A DNA stretch of 64,000 bases from assembly GCA_900470155.1 (NCBI GenBank), contig UBZT01000003.1, positions 124,001 to 188,000 of the forward strand. Direction: 5' to 3'. Below are positions 17,192-26,845 of the stretch, in pieces. The notes under the pieces were generated by a model. It saw only the letters and a program-made list of their open reading frames with translations, was not told the DNA's origin and ran no database searches. Source of the stretch: Hyphomicrobiales bacterium. Its GTDB lineage: Bacteria; Pseudomonadota; Alphaproteobacteria; Rhizobiales; Rhizobiaceae. The position numbers and the translations under genes were made by a program. Numbering within the stretch: the first letter of the stretch is position 1; each line of letters begins with the position of its first letter.

Positions 17192-19282
17192 ATGCGCATC
17201 CGCTACAGTGTCTTGGGTATTTTTCTTGCCGTTGCCCCTTCGGCTTATTCGCTGGAACTCCGGCCCCCGGTCTTGTCGCCGTTGCAGCAGCAGGAGCAAG
17301 CCGCCAATCTAAGTGCCCAGTTGCTGACCGAATTTGCTTACAAGCCTGTACCGCTTGATGATGTATTGTCTGAGAAGATCATGACGCGGTTCATTGAGTC
17401 GCTTGATCCGGACCGGATTTTCTTTTTGAAGGCCGATATCGACACGTTCATGGCGGACAGCGCCAAGATTGATGATGCGATACTCCAGAAAGATCTGGAG
17501 CTGCCGTTCGCCGTATTCAACACTTATTCGCAGCGCGCAGTTGACCGCATTGCGTATGCGCGCGCGCTGCTCAAGCAAAATTTCAGTTTCGATGTCCAGG
17601 AGAATTATTCCCTGGCGCGTGACACGGAGCCTTGGCCGCAATCCGAGCCGGAGGTTGAAGACCTTTGGCGAAAGCGCGTCAAAAGCGACTGGTTGCGGTT
17701 GAAGCTGGCGGGGCAGGCGGACGCGGAAATTCGCGTGACACTCGACAAGCGCTATAAGGCGGTCCTGGATCGTGTCTACAAATACAAGAGTGACGACGTT
17801 TTCCAGTCATTCATGGCTGCCTACACGACGTCAGTTGACCCGCACACCGACTATTTTGGCGCAGCGGCATCCGCAGACTTCGACATTTCGATGAAGCTAT
17901 CGCTCGTTGGTATCGGTGCGGTTCTGCAGGAACGCGATGGCTACACGACGATCCGGGAGCTCGTGCCCGGCGGCCCGGCGCAACTCTCTGGAAAGCTAAC
18001 GGTTGGCGATCGCATCATTGGTGTCGGTCAAGGTGATGATGGCTCGGTCAAGGACGTCGTTGGCAATCGTTTGGATGAAGTCGTGCAGTTGATCCGCGGC
18101 GAGAAAAATTCCGTGGTGCGCTTGAACATCATGCCTAAAGACGCGGGAGAAAGCGCAGGCAATCGCGTCATCAGTTTGGTGCGGGATAAAATTAGCCTCG
18201 AGAAGCAGGCTGCCAAAAAGACCATAGTGACAGTCGGAAGCGGGGAGACGGCGCGCAAGATCGGTGTCATTGCGCTTCCAGCGTTCTACGAGGACTTCGA
18301 CGCGCGTCGAAAGGGCGAAAAGGATTACCGGAGCGCAAGTCGTGACGTTGCGGCGCTTCTCGGCGAACTTAAAGCTGAGGATGTTGATGGCGTGCTGATG
18401 GATTTGCGCGACAATGGTGGCGGATCGCTGGACGAGGCAATTGATCTGACCGGCCTGTTCGTCGGGAAAGGCCCGGTGGTTCAGCAACGCAATGCCAAAG
18501 GCAAGGTCAGGATTGAAAGTGACGACCTCTCCAAGCCAGCCTGGTCGGGCCCTGTCGGCGTATTGATCAATCGCGGTTCAGCGTCAGCGTCCGAGATTTT
18601 TGCCGCGGCCATACAGGACTATGGACGCGGCGTGATCGTCGGTGAACCGAGCTTCGGCAAAGGTACCGTACAAACAGTCGTCGACCTTGATGAAGTGGCT
18701 CGCAACAGCAAACCGAAATTTGGCCAACTGAAGCTGACGATTGCCCAGTTCTTTCGTATCGACGGCGGGACGACCCAGCTCCGCGGTGTCACGCCGGACA
18801 TCGCCTTGCCCGGCCTGTCGGACCCCAAGACCCTTGGCGAGGCGAGCTACGACAATGCCTTGCCCTGGGACAAAATCAAGCCGGCGAAATATGCGGTTGT
18901 CGGACACAGAGACGAGTTGCTGCCGCAGTTGCAGAGCCGCCATAAGGCTCGAGTAACATCCGATCCGGATTACCAACGTTTCGAAGAAGATGTGGCGGCG
19001 CTGAAGGCGCAGCGGGACAAAACGTCTATCTCCCTGAATGAAAAGGAAAGGCGAAACGAACTTGCTGCGCTTGCGGACCGCCTCAAGAATCGGCCGCAGA
19101 CAAATGGCGCCTTTATTGGTGGCGAAGATGACGGGCTTCAGGCCAATGAACGCAGCCTTGGCGCTGATATCGCGCTTGAGAAGACCCGCGAGCAGGCCAA
19201 GGATGTCCTGAAGAATGAAGCAGCCGCAATTGTGGCCGATGAGGCGGAGCTTCAGGGCGGGCTTAAGGCCGCTGTTCGATAA
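17192..19282 (+). CDS. prc: Prc-type C-terminal-processing (tail-specific) protease
   Basis: A 696-aa periplasmic protease. The ATG at 17192 begins a Sec signal peptide (MRIRYSVLGIFLAVAPSAYS); the frame is open from 17138 but the extra residues would bury it. Order of domains: N-terminal helical region with FIESLDPDRIFFLKADI, a PDZ domain (about residues 220-310), the S41 catalytic core, and a long charged C-terminal helical region as in E. coli Prc. The Ser-Lys dyad is S465 in NRGSASASEIF and K490 in FGKGTVQT, 25 residues apart as in Prc. Length and C-terminal extension fit Prc rather than the shorter CtpA usual in this class. The next gene encodes a phospholipase D. Confidence 0.9.
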   Translation: MRIRYSVLGIFLAVAPSAYSLELRPPVLSPLQQQEQAANLSAQLLTEFAYKPVPLDDVLSEKIMTRFIESLDPDRIFFLKADIDTFMADSAKIDDAILQKDLELPFAVFNTYSQRAVDRIAYARALLKQNFSFDVQENYSLARDTEPWPQSEPEVEDLWRKRVKSDWLRLKLAGQADAEIRVTLDKRYKAVLDRVYKYKSDDVFQSFMAAYTTSVDPHTDYFGAAASADFDISMKLSLVGIGAVLQERDGYTTIRELVPGGPAQLSGKLTVGDRIIGVGQGDDGSVKDVVGNRLDEVVQLIRGEKNSVVRLNIMPKDAGESAGNRVISLVRDKISLEKQAAKKTIVTVGSGETARKIGVIALPAFYEDFDARRKGEKDYRSASRDVAALLGELKAEDVDGVLMDLRDNGGGSLDEAIDLTGLFVGKGPVVQQRNAKGKVRIESDDLSKPAWSGPVGVLINRGSASASEIFAAAIQDYGRGVIVGEPSFGKGTVQTVVDLDEVARNSKPKFGQLKLTIAQFFRIDGGTTQLRGVTPDIALPGLSDPKTLGEASYDNALPWDKIKPAKYAVVGHRDELLPQLQSRHKARVTSDPDYQRFEEDVAALKAQRDKTSISLNEKERRNELAALADRLKNRPQTNGAFIGGEDDGLQANERSLGADIALEKTREQAKDVLKNEAAAIVADEAELQGGLKAAVR

Positions 19283-19293
19283 GACAGGGGTTT

Positions 19294-19310
19294 GCCACCC
19301 TTTGAGTGGC
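19294..19310 (+). terminator. Short stem-loop after prc
   Basis: GCCAC (19294-19298) and GTGGC (19306-19310) with a 7-base loop start 11 bases after the prc stop. The stem is short and no T-run follows, so this is a weak candidate. Confidence 0.25.
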
Positions 19311-19556
19311 GGATTTCAGAGCTGAAACGTGTCGCAGCGGGGGGGCTGCGTCGCACGTGTCGTGGCGCTGGCCGCCAGGCTGTCCACGGATTGCGATTGT
19401 ATCGTAAACCTAAAATGAGGTGGCGCCGAATGTCGGCGTTGGTGCTTTCGATCAGCTGCCAGACGTCTGAGCCTTTCGTCAAATCGGCTTTCGATGACAT
19501 CTCGATCCAGCCTGGCGATGCCCTATATCGCACTTAGTAAAATGCGAGGTGATCAG

Positions 19557-21002
19557 GTGAAGTCGATACTTGTCGAGGGCGAAACGTGCTGGCGCATTGA
19601 AGAGGCCGATCGGGCGGCCGTTATTGTCGATGCGGCTGACTTCTTCAAGCATGCCCGGAGCGCGATGTTGAAGGCGAAGCGCTCCATCTTCATGGTTGGC
19701 TGGGATTTCGATACGCGAATTGATCTTGTGCCTGGCGACGCGAACGATGGCGCGCCGGAAAAGCTCGGCGACTTTCTCAACTGGCTTTCAAATCGTCGAA
19801 ATGAAATCGATGTGCGAATTCTCAAATGGGACATTGGGCTGATTAACTCGGTCACTCGGGGTGAAACGCCGTTCTACATTTTGTCGTGGATGTTTTCAAA
19901 GCGCGTGCATTTGAAGCTTGATGGTGCGCATCCTTCGCTTTCCGCCCATCACATGAAACTTCTGGTGATCGACGACCACCTCGCCTTCTGCGGGGGTATC
20001 GACATGACAGTCGGACGCTGGGATACTCGCGACCATGTTGAAAAAGACAAGCGGCGGCGCTCGCCGATGGGCTTTGCGCAAGGTCCGTGGCACGATGCGA
20101 CAACCTGCGTGTCTGGACCCGCGGCGGCGGCGATCGGTGCGCTTGCCCGTATGCGCTGGCAGGCAGCGACTGGCGAGGTGCTCGATCCTGTCGACATTCC
20201 GTCCGATCCTTGGCCCGACGAACTGGACGTGGATTTCAGGAATATAAGGATCGGTATCGCACGGACCCAGCCGGAATATCTGGAGCAACGTCAAGTTTGT
20301 GAAATCGAGGCCGCAAAACTGGCCATGATCGCGGCAGCCCGAGAGACGATCTACATTGAAAGCCAGTATTTCGCCACGAGGGTGATTGCTGAAGCGATCG
20401 CCGAGAGGCTGGCCGAGAAGGACGGACCCGAGGTGGTGTTGATCAATCCCGAGGGGGCAGACGGATGGCTTGAAGCAAAATTCATGGACTCGGCGCGCAT
20501 CCGGCTGATGAAACTCGTGCGAGACGCGGATCGGGATGGACGCTTCAGGATTTTTTATCCGGTCAATTCCGCACGTACATCAATTTATGTGCATGCCAAG
20601 ATCATGATCGCCGACGACCGTATTCTCAAGCTGGGCTCGGCAAATCTGAACAACCGCTCGATGGGCTATGATACGGAATGCGATATCGTGATCGAGGCGC
20701 TGCACAAAGGAGACGCCATATCCGAAGCGATCCTGGCGCATCGAAACGCATTGATTGCCGAACACCTCGGCTGTGAGCCATCCGACATAGAGAGTGAAGT
20801 CGAAAAGCATGGTTCGCTGATCAAGGCCATCGAAGTGCTCAACAATGCGCATGGACGTGGTCTGGTGGCGGTGGCAATGCGGGAGCTAACCGCGGATGAG
20901 GAACTACTCGCAGAGTCGAGCATCGCTGATCCGGAAAGGCCGATGGGTGTAGCAAAGCGTATGTCGGGATATCTCCACCGCCGCCGATACACGCATGCAT
21001 GA
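19557..21002 (+). CDS. Phospholipase D / cardiolipin-synthase-like protein
   Basis: A 481-aa PLD-superfamily protein with two HKD motifs: H132-x-K134-x4-D139 in HHMKLLVIDD and H346-x-K348-x4-D353 in HAKIMIADD, the latter followed by GSANLNNRSMGYDTE. Two active sites in one chain give a phosphodiesterase or transphosphatidylase acting on phospholipids. No signal peptide or membrane span is visible, unlike most cardiolipin synthases, so a cytosolic or peripheral PLD is more likely. GTG at 19557 has GAGG seven bases upstream; ATG at 19542 is an alternative. It follows prc by 270 bases and converges on matR. Confidence 0.88.
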   Translation: MKSILVEGETCWRIEEADRAAVIVDAADFFKHARSAMLKAKRSIFMVGWDFDTRIDLVPGDANDGAPEKLGDFLNWLSNRRNEIDVRILKWDIGLINSVTRGETPFYILSWMFSKRVHLKLDGAHPSLSAHHMKLLVIDDHLAFCGGIDMTVGRWDTRDHVEKDKRRRSPMGFAQGPWHDATTCVSGPAAAAIGALARMRWQAATGEVLDPVDIPSDPWPDELDVDFRNIRIGIARTQPEYLEQRQVCEIEAAKLAMIAAARETIYIESQYFATRVIAEAIAERLAEKDGPEVVLINPEGADGWLEAKFMDSARIRLMKLVRDADRDGRFRIFYPVNSARTSIYVHAKIMIADDRILKLGSANLNNRSMGYDTECDIVIEALHKGDAISEAILAHRNALIAEHLGCEPSDIESEVEKHGSLIKAIEVLNNAHGRGLVAVAMRELTADEELLAESSIADPERPMGVAKRMSGYLHRRRYTHA

Positions 21003-21103
21003 AAAACGTCTGCTCGCGTGGTGCTTTTTGTCGAAAAGGTACCCGTGGCGCTCGTCGCGCACAGCAGTTTCGAGGCTGATCCCTTTTCTTCCTGCACCTG
21101 AAA

Positions 21104-21763
21104 TCATCTGGCCGCCATGTTCGCAACGAGATCGCTGAACCTTTCGCCCTGAATGCCGACATGTCCCCGCAATAGCCGACGCGCTTCGTCACCGTCTCCA
21201 GCAAAGATTGCGTCGACGATTGCGCAATGTTCTGAGAAGGATGTCGACAAACGGTTGCGCACGCGCAGTTGCAGCCGACGATAGGGGCGCAGGCGCCGAT
21301 GCAGCTGGGCGCATTGTTCCTGAAGAAATTCGCTACGGCTGGCCGCATAGATCGCTTTGTGAAAATCTTCGTTGTCATAATAATAGGCATCGCTGTCACC
21401 GGCGCTGGCGGAATGTTCGCAGCGGCTGTGGGTCTCCGTAATTGCCTCCCGGGAAGCCCCGTCGAGCCGACGTGCGGCGAGAGACCCCGCCAAGCCCTCA
21501 AGTTCCGCCATGACTTCGAACATCTCATAGACCCGATGCGGCCCTGGGTCGATGACGATGGCGCCTCTGCGCGGTCTGATTTCGATAAGGCCAATCGCAT
21601 CAAGCTGCATCAATGCTTCGCGCACTGGCGTGCGAGAAACCCCAAATCGCGTTGCGAGCGCCATTTCATCCAGCCGCTCTCCCGGCAAGAACTCGTTGGA
21701 AAGAATGGAGTTTTCTATTTCGTCTCGAAGCCATCGGCCAACATTATCAGACATATCCGCCAC
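21104..21763 (-). CDS. matR: MatR, GntR/FadR-type regulator of malonate catabolism
   Basis: A 219-aa GntR-family regulator: winged helix with GERLDEMALATRFGVSRTPVREALMQL (about residues 28-54) and an all-helical FadR-C ligand domain with DFHKAIY. It is divergent from matABC, and the gap holds the sequence TCTTGTATACACGA known as the MatR target in Rhizobium leguminosarum bv. trifolii. There MatR activates or represses the mat genes according to malonate. An ATG three codons downstream (21754) could also be the start. Confidence 0.92.
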   Translation of the reverse strand: MADMSDNVGRWLRDEIENSILSNEFLPGERLDEMALATRFGVSRTPVREALMQLDAIGLIEIRPRRGAIVIDPGPHRVYEMFEVMAELEGLAGSLAARRLDGASREAITETHSRCEHSASAGDSDAYYYDNEDFHKAIYAASRSEFLQEQCAQLHRRLRPYRRLQLRVRNRLSTSFSEHCAIVDAIFAGDGDEARRLLRGHVGIQGERFSDLVANMAAR

Positions 21764-21785
21764 CTATAGCATACGTAGTTTCATA

Positions 21786-21799
21786 TCTTGTATACACGA
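21786..21799. promoter_or_regulatory. MatR operator
   Basis: TCTTGTATACACGA, with the perfect core TGTATACA, sits between matR and matA. It is identical, as I recall it, to the MatR-binding sequence described in Rhizobium leguminosarum bv. trifolii. A second, weaker copy (CACGTGTACGAAAGA, opposite orientation, 21808-21822) is nine bases away and may allow cooperative binding. Confidence 0.85.
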
Positions 21800-21917
21800 A
21801 ATTTAACCACGTGTACGAAAGATGTCATTCTCTATGCTATAGCTGAGGTGCATTAAAGGGAAGCGCCGGCCGAATTCGATCGCGCACCGCGTGCGAGGGA
21901 TCAGGGGAGGAAAGGGC

Positions 21918-23336
21918 ATGTCAGACGTTTCGTTCTTTACCGACATGCTGCAGAGCATCACAGATCGCGGACGCCAACTTCTGTTTTCCGGCTCGCGCAT
22001 GCCGCAGATTGCAGCCGAAGCGGATCTCCACACTCTCTGTGAAATGTTGCTATCAAGCCGGGGCGAAGCCTCGGGCATGGCGCTCGCTGCCGAAATCTTC
22101 GATCGCTGGAGCACCCTCGGTGGCGATGGCCAACAGGCATTTTTCCGCATGCTTCATGAGAAATTCGGTCCTGACACTGGCCGACTTGACCAGGCGATCG
22201 AGATATATAGGTCTGACAAAAGCTCTGCTTCCATCATTAAGCTCCATCAGGCAGCGGAATCACGCCGCCAGGAACTTCTGCGCCGATTGAACCACGCCCC
22301 CAACGGCACCGCGAAACTTGTCCGCATGCGCGAGCATTTGCTTGCCTCGTCAGATCGGTCCGAAGCTTATCACGCGCTTGATGCCGATTTCACCCATTTA
22401 TTCGGCTCGTGGTTTAATCGCGGTTTCTTGACGCTGCGTCCAATCGATTGGTCGACGCCGGCATCCATCCTTGAAAAGATCATTCAATACGAGGCCGTGC
22501 ATGAGATCGCCGGTTGGGAGGAACTGCGCCGTCGCTTGGCCCCGGCCGACCGGCGATGCTTTGCGTTCTTCCATCCGCGCTTGGCCGACGAGCCATTGGT
22601 GTTCGTCGAGGTGGCGCTGACACGATCTATGCCGCGAGCGATTGCTGATGTCCTGGATGAGGGCAGGGAGCAGATCAATGCTGACCAAGCGACCACCGCT
22701 GTCTTCTATTCAATTTCCAACTGCCAGGATGGCTTACGCGGAATTTCATTTGGCAACTTCCTGATCAAGCAGGTTGTCGATGATCTGCGCCGAGATTTGC
22801 CCGGTCTTAAAAATTTCGTCACGCTGTCTCCAGTGCCGGGTTTCGCCCGTTGGCTTTCCAGAGTGCGCGGTGTTGGTGCAGACGGGGCATTGAGAGACGA
22901 GGAACTCGAAACGCTACGACTGCTGGACGATCCGGACTGGGCTGCGAACGAGGATGCGGCGACCGAAGTCGAGCGCATATTGTTGCCGCTTGCAGCGCGT
23001 TACTTTCTTGTCGAACGAACGCCGGAAGGTCGCCCGCTCGATCCGGTCGCGCGCTTCCATCTCGGCAATGGCGCACGCCTCGAAAGACTGAATTTCCGCG
23101 GCGATCGGTCCAGCAAGGCAATGCATCAGGCGCATGGTTTGATGGTCAACTATCTCTACGAACTCGAAGATATCATTGCGAACCACGAGGCACTGGCGCA
23201 GCGCGGCGAGGTGATCGCCTCGACCGGTGTCCGGAGCCTTCTGAAGAAGAAAGACGAAAGTCGCGGCCATCGACCAGATGGCTCACGGCCGTTCGGGCAG
23301 ATTATCAGTTCAACGCTTGGAGGAGGGCGCAAATGA
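21918..23336 (+). CDS. matA: Malonyl-CoA decarboxylase MatA
   Basis: A 472-aa malonyl-CoA decarboxylase, converting malonyl-CoA to acetyl-CoA and CO2. The signature segments are all present: FAFFHPRLADEPLVFVEVAL, YSISNCQDGLRGISFGNF and FVTLSPVPGFARWLSR, and the C-terminal catalytic His region (GLMVNYLYE). The ATG at 21918 is preceded by GGGGAGGAAAGGGC; earlier in-frame codons lack conservation. First gene of the mat operon; its stop overlaps the matB start as ATGA. Confidence 0.95.
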   Translation: MSDVSFFTDMLQSITDRGRQLLFSGSRMPQIAAEADLHTLCEMLLSSRGEASGMALAAEIFDRWSTLGGDGQQAFFRMLHEKFGPDTGRLDQAIEIYRSDKSSASIIKLHQAAESRRQELLRRLNHAPNGTAKLVRMREHLLASSDRSEAYHALDADFTHLFGSWFNRGFLTLRPIDWSTPASILEKIIQYEAVHEIAGWEELRRRLAPADRRCFAFFHPRLADEPLVFVEVALTRSMPRAIADVLDEGREQINADQATTAVFYSISNCQDGLRGISFGNFLIKQVVDDLRRDLPGLKNFVTLSPVPGFARWLSRVRGVGADGALRDEELETLRLLDDPDWAANEDAATEVERILLPLAARYFLVERTPEGRPLDPVARFHLGNGARLERLNFRGDRSSKAMHQAHGLMVNYLYELEDIIANHEALAQRGEVIASTGVRSLLKKKDESRGHRPDGSRPFGQIISSTLGGGRK

Positions 23337-24847
23337 GCAATCATCTTTTTGACGCGATAAAGGCTGCCGCATCGGGTGACGCAGCTTTTCTGCGGATCGA
23401 TGGCAGCCGAATCTTGACATACAATGACGCATTCGCCCTTTCCGGCCGGATAGCGAGCGCGATGGACACGCTCGGTATTCGTCCGGGCGACAGGGTGGCG
23501 GTGCAGGTCGAGAAAAGCGCGGAGGCTTTGATCCTCTACCTCGCCTGTCTGCGAAGCGGCGCGGTGTATCTGCCGCTCAATACCGCTTACACGCTGGCAG
23601 AACTCGACTATTTCATCGGCGATGCCGAGCCGCGTCTGGTGATCGTCGCGCCGAGTGCGCGCGAAGGGATAGAGAAGATAGCGAAGCCTCATGGTGCTAT
23701 CGTCGAAACGCTTGATGTGGACGGTGGAGGGTCGCTCCTGGAGCTTGCCCGTGACGAGCCTGCCGACTTTGTTGATGCCTCTCGCAGCGCAGACGATCTT
23801 GCCGCGATCCTCTATACATCGGGCACCACGGGGCGTTCCAAGGGGGCAATGCTCACACATGGAAACCTGCTCTCGAACGCGCTCACCTTGCGCGACTATT
23901 GGCGTGTTGAGGCCGGTGACCGACTGATCCATGCTTTGCCGATCTTCCACACGCATGGGCTTTTTGTTGCCACCAATGTCACAATGCTCGCCGGCGCCTC
24001 GATGTTCCTGCTGTCGAGATTTGACGCCGAAGAGGTGATTTCGTTGATGCCGCAGGCAACGATGTTGATGGGCGTGCCGACCTTCTATGTGCGCCTCATG
24101 CAAAGTGCACGCCTAAACCGGAACGCCGTTGCCAACATCCGCCTGTTCATCTCCGGTTCGGCTCCCCTGCTTGCCGAAACACACACACAGTTCCAGGCAC
24201 GCACAGGTCATGCGATCCTCGAGCGATACGGTATGACGGAAACCAATATGAACACGTCTAATCCTTATGAAGGCCAGCGGGTTGCCGGAACGGTGGGTTT
24301 TCCGCTGCCGGGTGTGACCATACGCGTTACCGATCCAGTGACCGGGCTTGCACTTGCGCCAGACGAGACCGGAATGATCGAAATCAAGGGGCCAAATGTC
24401 TTCAAGGGCTACTGGCGAATGCCGGAAAAGACCGTGGCGGAATTCACCGCCGACGGTTTTTTCATCAGCGGTGATCTCGGGAAAATCGACTGCGACGGCT
24501 ATGTGCATATCGTCGGTCGCGGTAAGGACCTTGTGATTTCGGGTGGATACAACATCTATCCGAAGGAGGTCGAGGGTGAGATCGACCAGATCGAGGGTGT
24601 CGTCGAGAGTGCGGTCATCGGTGTGCAGCATCCCGATTTCGGAGAAGGTGTGACGGCCATCGTCGTGCGTAAGACGGGCGCCGCACTGAATGAAAAGACC
24701 ATTGTCGACGCACTCCAGGATCGCCTCGCGCGCTACAAACAACCCAAACGCATAATTTTCGTCGATGATTTGCCGCGCAATACGATGGGTAAGGTTCAGA
24801 AGAACATCCTTCGCCAGCAGTATGCCGACCTCTACACCACAAGTTAA
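23333..24847 (+). CDS. matB: Malonyl-CoA synthetase MatB
   Basis: A 504-aa acyl-adenylate-forming enzyme that activates malonate to malonyl-CoA. Motifs: the phosphate loop YTSGTTGRSKGAMLTH, the A5 motif YGMTETNMN with the malonate-enzyme trait NMNTSNPYEG, the hinge region GRGKDLVISGGYNIYPKEVE, and the catalytic Lys in PRNTMGKVQK. The frame is open far upstream inside matA, but the ATG at 23333, after GGAGGAGGGC and overlapping the matA stop, is the real start. Together MatB and MatA turn malonate into acetyl-CoA. Confidence 0.95.
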   Translation: MSNHLFDAIKAAASGDAAFLRIDGSRILTYNDAFALSGRIASAMDTLGIRPGDRVAVQVEKSAEALILYLACLRSGAVYLPLNTAYTLAELDYFIGDAEPRLVIVAPSAREGIEKIAKPHGAIVETLDVDGGGSLLELARDEPADFVDASRSADDLAAILYTSGTTGRSKGAMLTHGNLLSNALTLRDYWRVEAGDRLIHALPIFHTHGLFVATNVTMLAGASMFLLSRFDAEEVISLMPQATMLMGVPTFYVRLMQSARLNRNAVANIRLFISGSAPLLAETHTQFQARTGHAILERYGMTETNMNTSNPYEGQRVAGTVGFPLPGVTIRVTDPVTGLALAPDETGMIEIKGPNVFKGYWRMPEKTVAEFTADGFFISGDLGKIDCDGYVHIVGRGKDLVISGGYNIYPKEVEGEIDQIEGVVESAVIGVQHPDFGEGVTAIVVRKTGAALNEKTIVDALQDRLARYKQPKRIIFVDDLPRNTMGKVQKNILRQQYADLYTTS

Positions 24848-24937
24848 ATCAACCGTGCCCTCTGGGAGGAGGCGCGCACTTCCTAAATCGACTTTGACAA
24901 CAACTACGGCGCTGGAGGCGTCGGAGGGAGGGGAATC

Positions 24938-26284
24938 ATGTCTATTGAACTGCTATCCATCGGGCTGCTCGTTGCCATGTTCATCATTGCAACGATCCAG
25001 CCAATTAACATGGGGGCTTTGGCGTTTGCGGGCGCCTTCGTGCTCGGGTCTCTGATCATCGGGATGAAAACCAGCGACATATTTGCCGGATTTCCGAGCG
25101 ATCTGTTCCTGACGCTTGTCGCCGTGACCTACCTCTTCGCCATAGCGCAGATCAATGGGACGATCGACTGGCTCGTCGAGTGTGCTGTCCGTCTGGTGCG
25201 CGGACGCATCGGTTTGATCCCCTGGGTCATGTTCCTGGTGGCCGCTGTTATCACAGGTTTTGGTGCACTCGGGCCTGCTGCGGTCGCAATTCTTGCACCG
25301 GTCGCATTGAGCTTCGCCGTGCAATACCGCATTCACCCGGTCATGATGGGCCTGATGGTAATCCATGGTGCGCAGGCAGGTGGATTTTCGCCAATCAGCA
25401 TCTATGGCGGCATAACCAACCAGATCGTAGAGAAGGCAGGCCTGCCTTTTGCACCGACATCCCTTTTTCTCTCCAGCTTCTTCTTCAATCTGGCGATTTC
25501 CGTCTTGGTATTCTTTGTTTTTGGCGGCGCAAAGGTAGGGAAGCAGGAAGCTGCCTCCTTCGGGCCATTGCCCGAACTTCATCCCGAGGGCGTGACCGAG
25601 TCGATCCGAGGTCATGGTGGGACGCCGGCAAAACCAATCAGGCAGCACGCTTACGGCACGGCGGCGGATACCGCTTCCACGCTTCGCCTGAACAACGAGA
25701 GGATTGTCACCCTGGTCGGCCTTACGGCGCTCGGAATTGGTGCCCTCGTTTTCAAGTTCAACGTCGGGCTTGTTGCAATGACCGTGGCTGTCGCTCTCGC
25801 CTTGCTGTCCCCGAAGACGCAGAAGGCCGCGATCGACAAGGTAAGCTGGTCGACTGTTTTGCTGATCTCCGGCATCATCACCTATGTTGGCGTCATGGAG
25901 AAGGCTGGTACGGTCACTTATGTGGCGGATGCGATATCAAGTCTCGGCATGCCGCTGTTGGTGGCGCTCCTGCTTTGCTTTACCGGTGCGATCGTTTCGG
26001 CTTTTGCGTCCTCGACAGCATTGCTCGGGGCGATTATCCCCCTGGCTGTACCATTCCTCCAACAAGGGCATGTCAGCGCCATCGGCGTGGTGGCGGCGAT
26101 TGCGATCTCGACGACCATCGTCGATACCAGTCCGTTTTCCACCAATGGTGCTCTTGTCGTCGCCAATGCGCCGGATGACCGTCGTGAACAGGTGTTACGG
26201 CAGTTGCTCATCTATAGCGCTCTGATCGCCATCATCGGCCCAATTATCGCCTGGCTGGTATTTGTGGTGTCCGGTGTAGTCTAA
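24938..26284 (+). CDS. matC: Malonate/dicarboxylate carrier MatC
   Basis: A 448-aa polytopic membrane protein of the MatC/SLC13-like family, the malonate importer of the mat operon. The N-terminal MatC signature (MSIELLSIGLLVAMF through PINMGALAFAGAF), the GGFSPISIYG loop and the C-terminal DTSPFSTNGALVVANA motif are clear, with about 11-12 hydrophobic spans. A hydrophilic loop at residues 200-250 separates the halves. It has its own strong site (GGAGGGAGGGGAATC) and lies 90 bases after matB. Confidence 0.93.
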   Translation: MSIELLSIGLLVAMFIIATIQPINMGALAFAGAFVLGSLIIGMKTSDIFAGFPSDLFLTLVAVTYLFAIAQINGTIDWLVECAVRLVRGRIGLIPWVMFLVAAVITGFGALGPAAVAILAPVALSFAVQYRIHPVMMGLMVIHGAQAGGFSPISIYGGITNQIVEKAGLPFAPTSLFLSSFFFNLAISVLVFFVFGGAKVGKQEAASFGPLPELHPEGVTESIRGHGGTPAKPIRQHAYGTAADTASTLRLNNERIVTLVGLTALGIGALVFKFNVGLVAMTVAVALALLSPKTQKAAIDKVSWSTVLLISGIITYVGVMEKAGTVTYVADAISSLGMPLLVALLLCFTGAIVSAFASSTALLGAIIPLAVPFLQQGHVSAIGVVAAIAISTTIVDTSPFSTNGALVVANAPDDRREQVLRQLLIYSALIAIIGPIIAWLVFVVSGVV

Positions 26285-26298
26285 AAGCCGAGGCTTTT
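26283..26298 (+). terminator. Short terminator after matC
   Basis: AAAAGC (26283-26288), tetraloop CGAG, GCTTTT (26293-26298): a 6-bp stem ending in four T residues, starting within the matC stop codon. A plausible compact intrinsic terminator for the mat operon. Confidence 0.5.
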
Positions 26299-26503
26299 AC
26301 GATCCCGCTTCCTGCCCGTTGATGTGGTGGATACCGCTGAATGCGGGCAGGTTGGCGGAGGCTTTGCGGTTCGTCATGCCGATTGAAGGTCGGGTCTGTA
26401 TCGATCAAAGGAGCAGCACCTCAGACCCTACGGAACTTAACGAGCCGCTCTTCGTTGTAGGGGACCAACGGCAAATGCCGTTCACAACGATCCAGGAGGT
26501 TTA

Positions 26504-26833
26504 ATGTCCCGACTTATTGCTACATCGTTAGTGCTGGCTATTGCAGCTACTGTTTTCACTGGCGGCGTCGTGCCGGTCGCAGCGCAGGAACTTGAGCTCA
26601 GGCTCGGTCCCGATGGCGTGCGTCCTGTCATTCGCGACCCGCGTGCTCACGAGCGCGATCGGCAGCGCGGCTGCAGTTCACGTGAAGCTCGGGCGGCAGC
26701 CCGCGATGAGGGGCTTCGTCAAGCCGAAATTATCCGGGAAACTCCACGACGCATCACCGTCGAGGGTGTCAACCGCCGCGGTCGTATCGAACGAGTGACG
26801 TTCGCAAATGTAAGAGGTTGCCCGACGATCTAA
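26504..26833 (+). CDS. Small secreted protein, PepSY-like tail
   Basis: A 109-aa protein with an N-terminal signal peptide (MSRLIATSLVLAIAATVF, cleavage near VAAQE). The mature part is very basic, with two Cys (in RGCSSREA and VRGCPTI) that could form a disulfide in the periplasm. The C-terminal third (EIIRETPRRITVEGVNRRG) has the beta-rich look of PepSY-like domains common in rhizobial small exported proteins. AGGAGG stands five bases before the ATG. It is monocistronic between the mat operon and a convergent ABC operon. Function unknown. Confidence 0.7.
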   Translation: MSRLIATSLVLAIAATVFTGGVVPVAAQELELRLGPDGVRPVIRDPRAHERDRQRGCSSREARAAARDEGLRQAEIIRETPRRITVEGVNRRGRIERVTFANVRGCPTI

Positions 26834-26845
26834 AGCGGCAATGTC

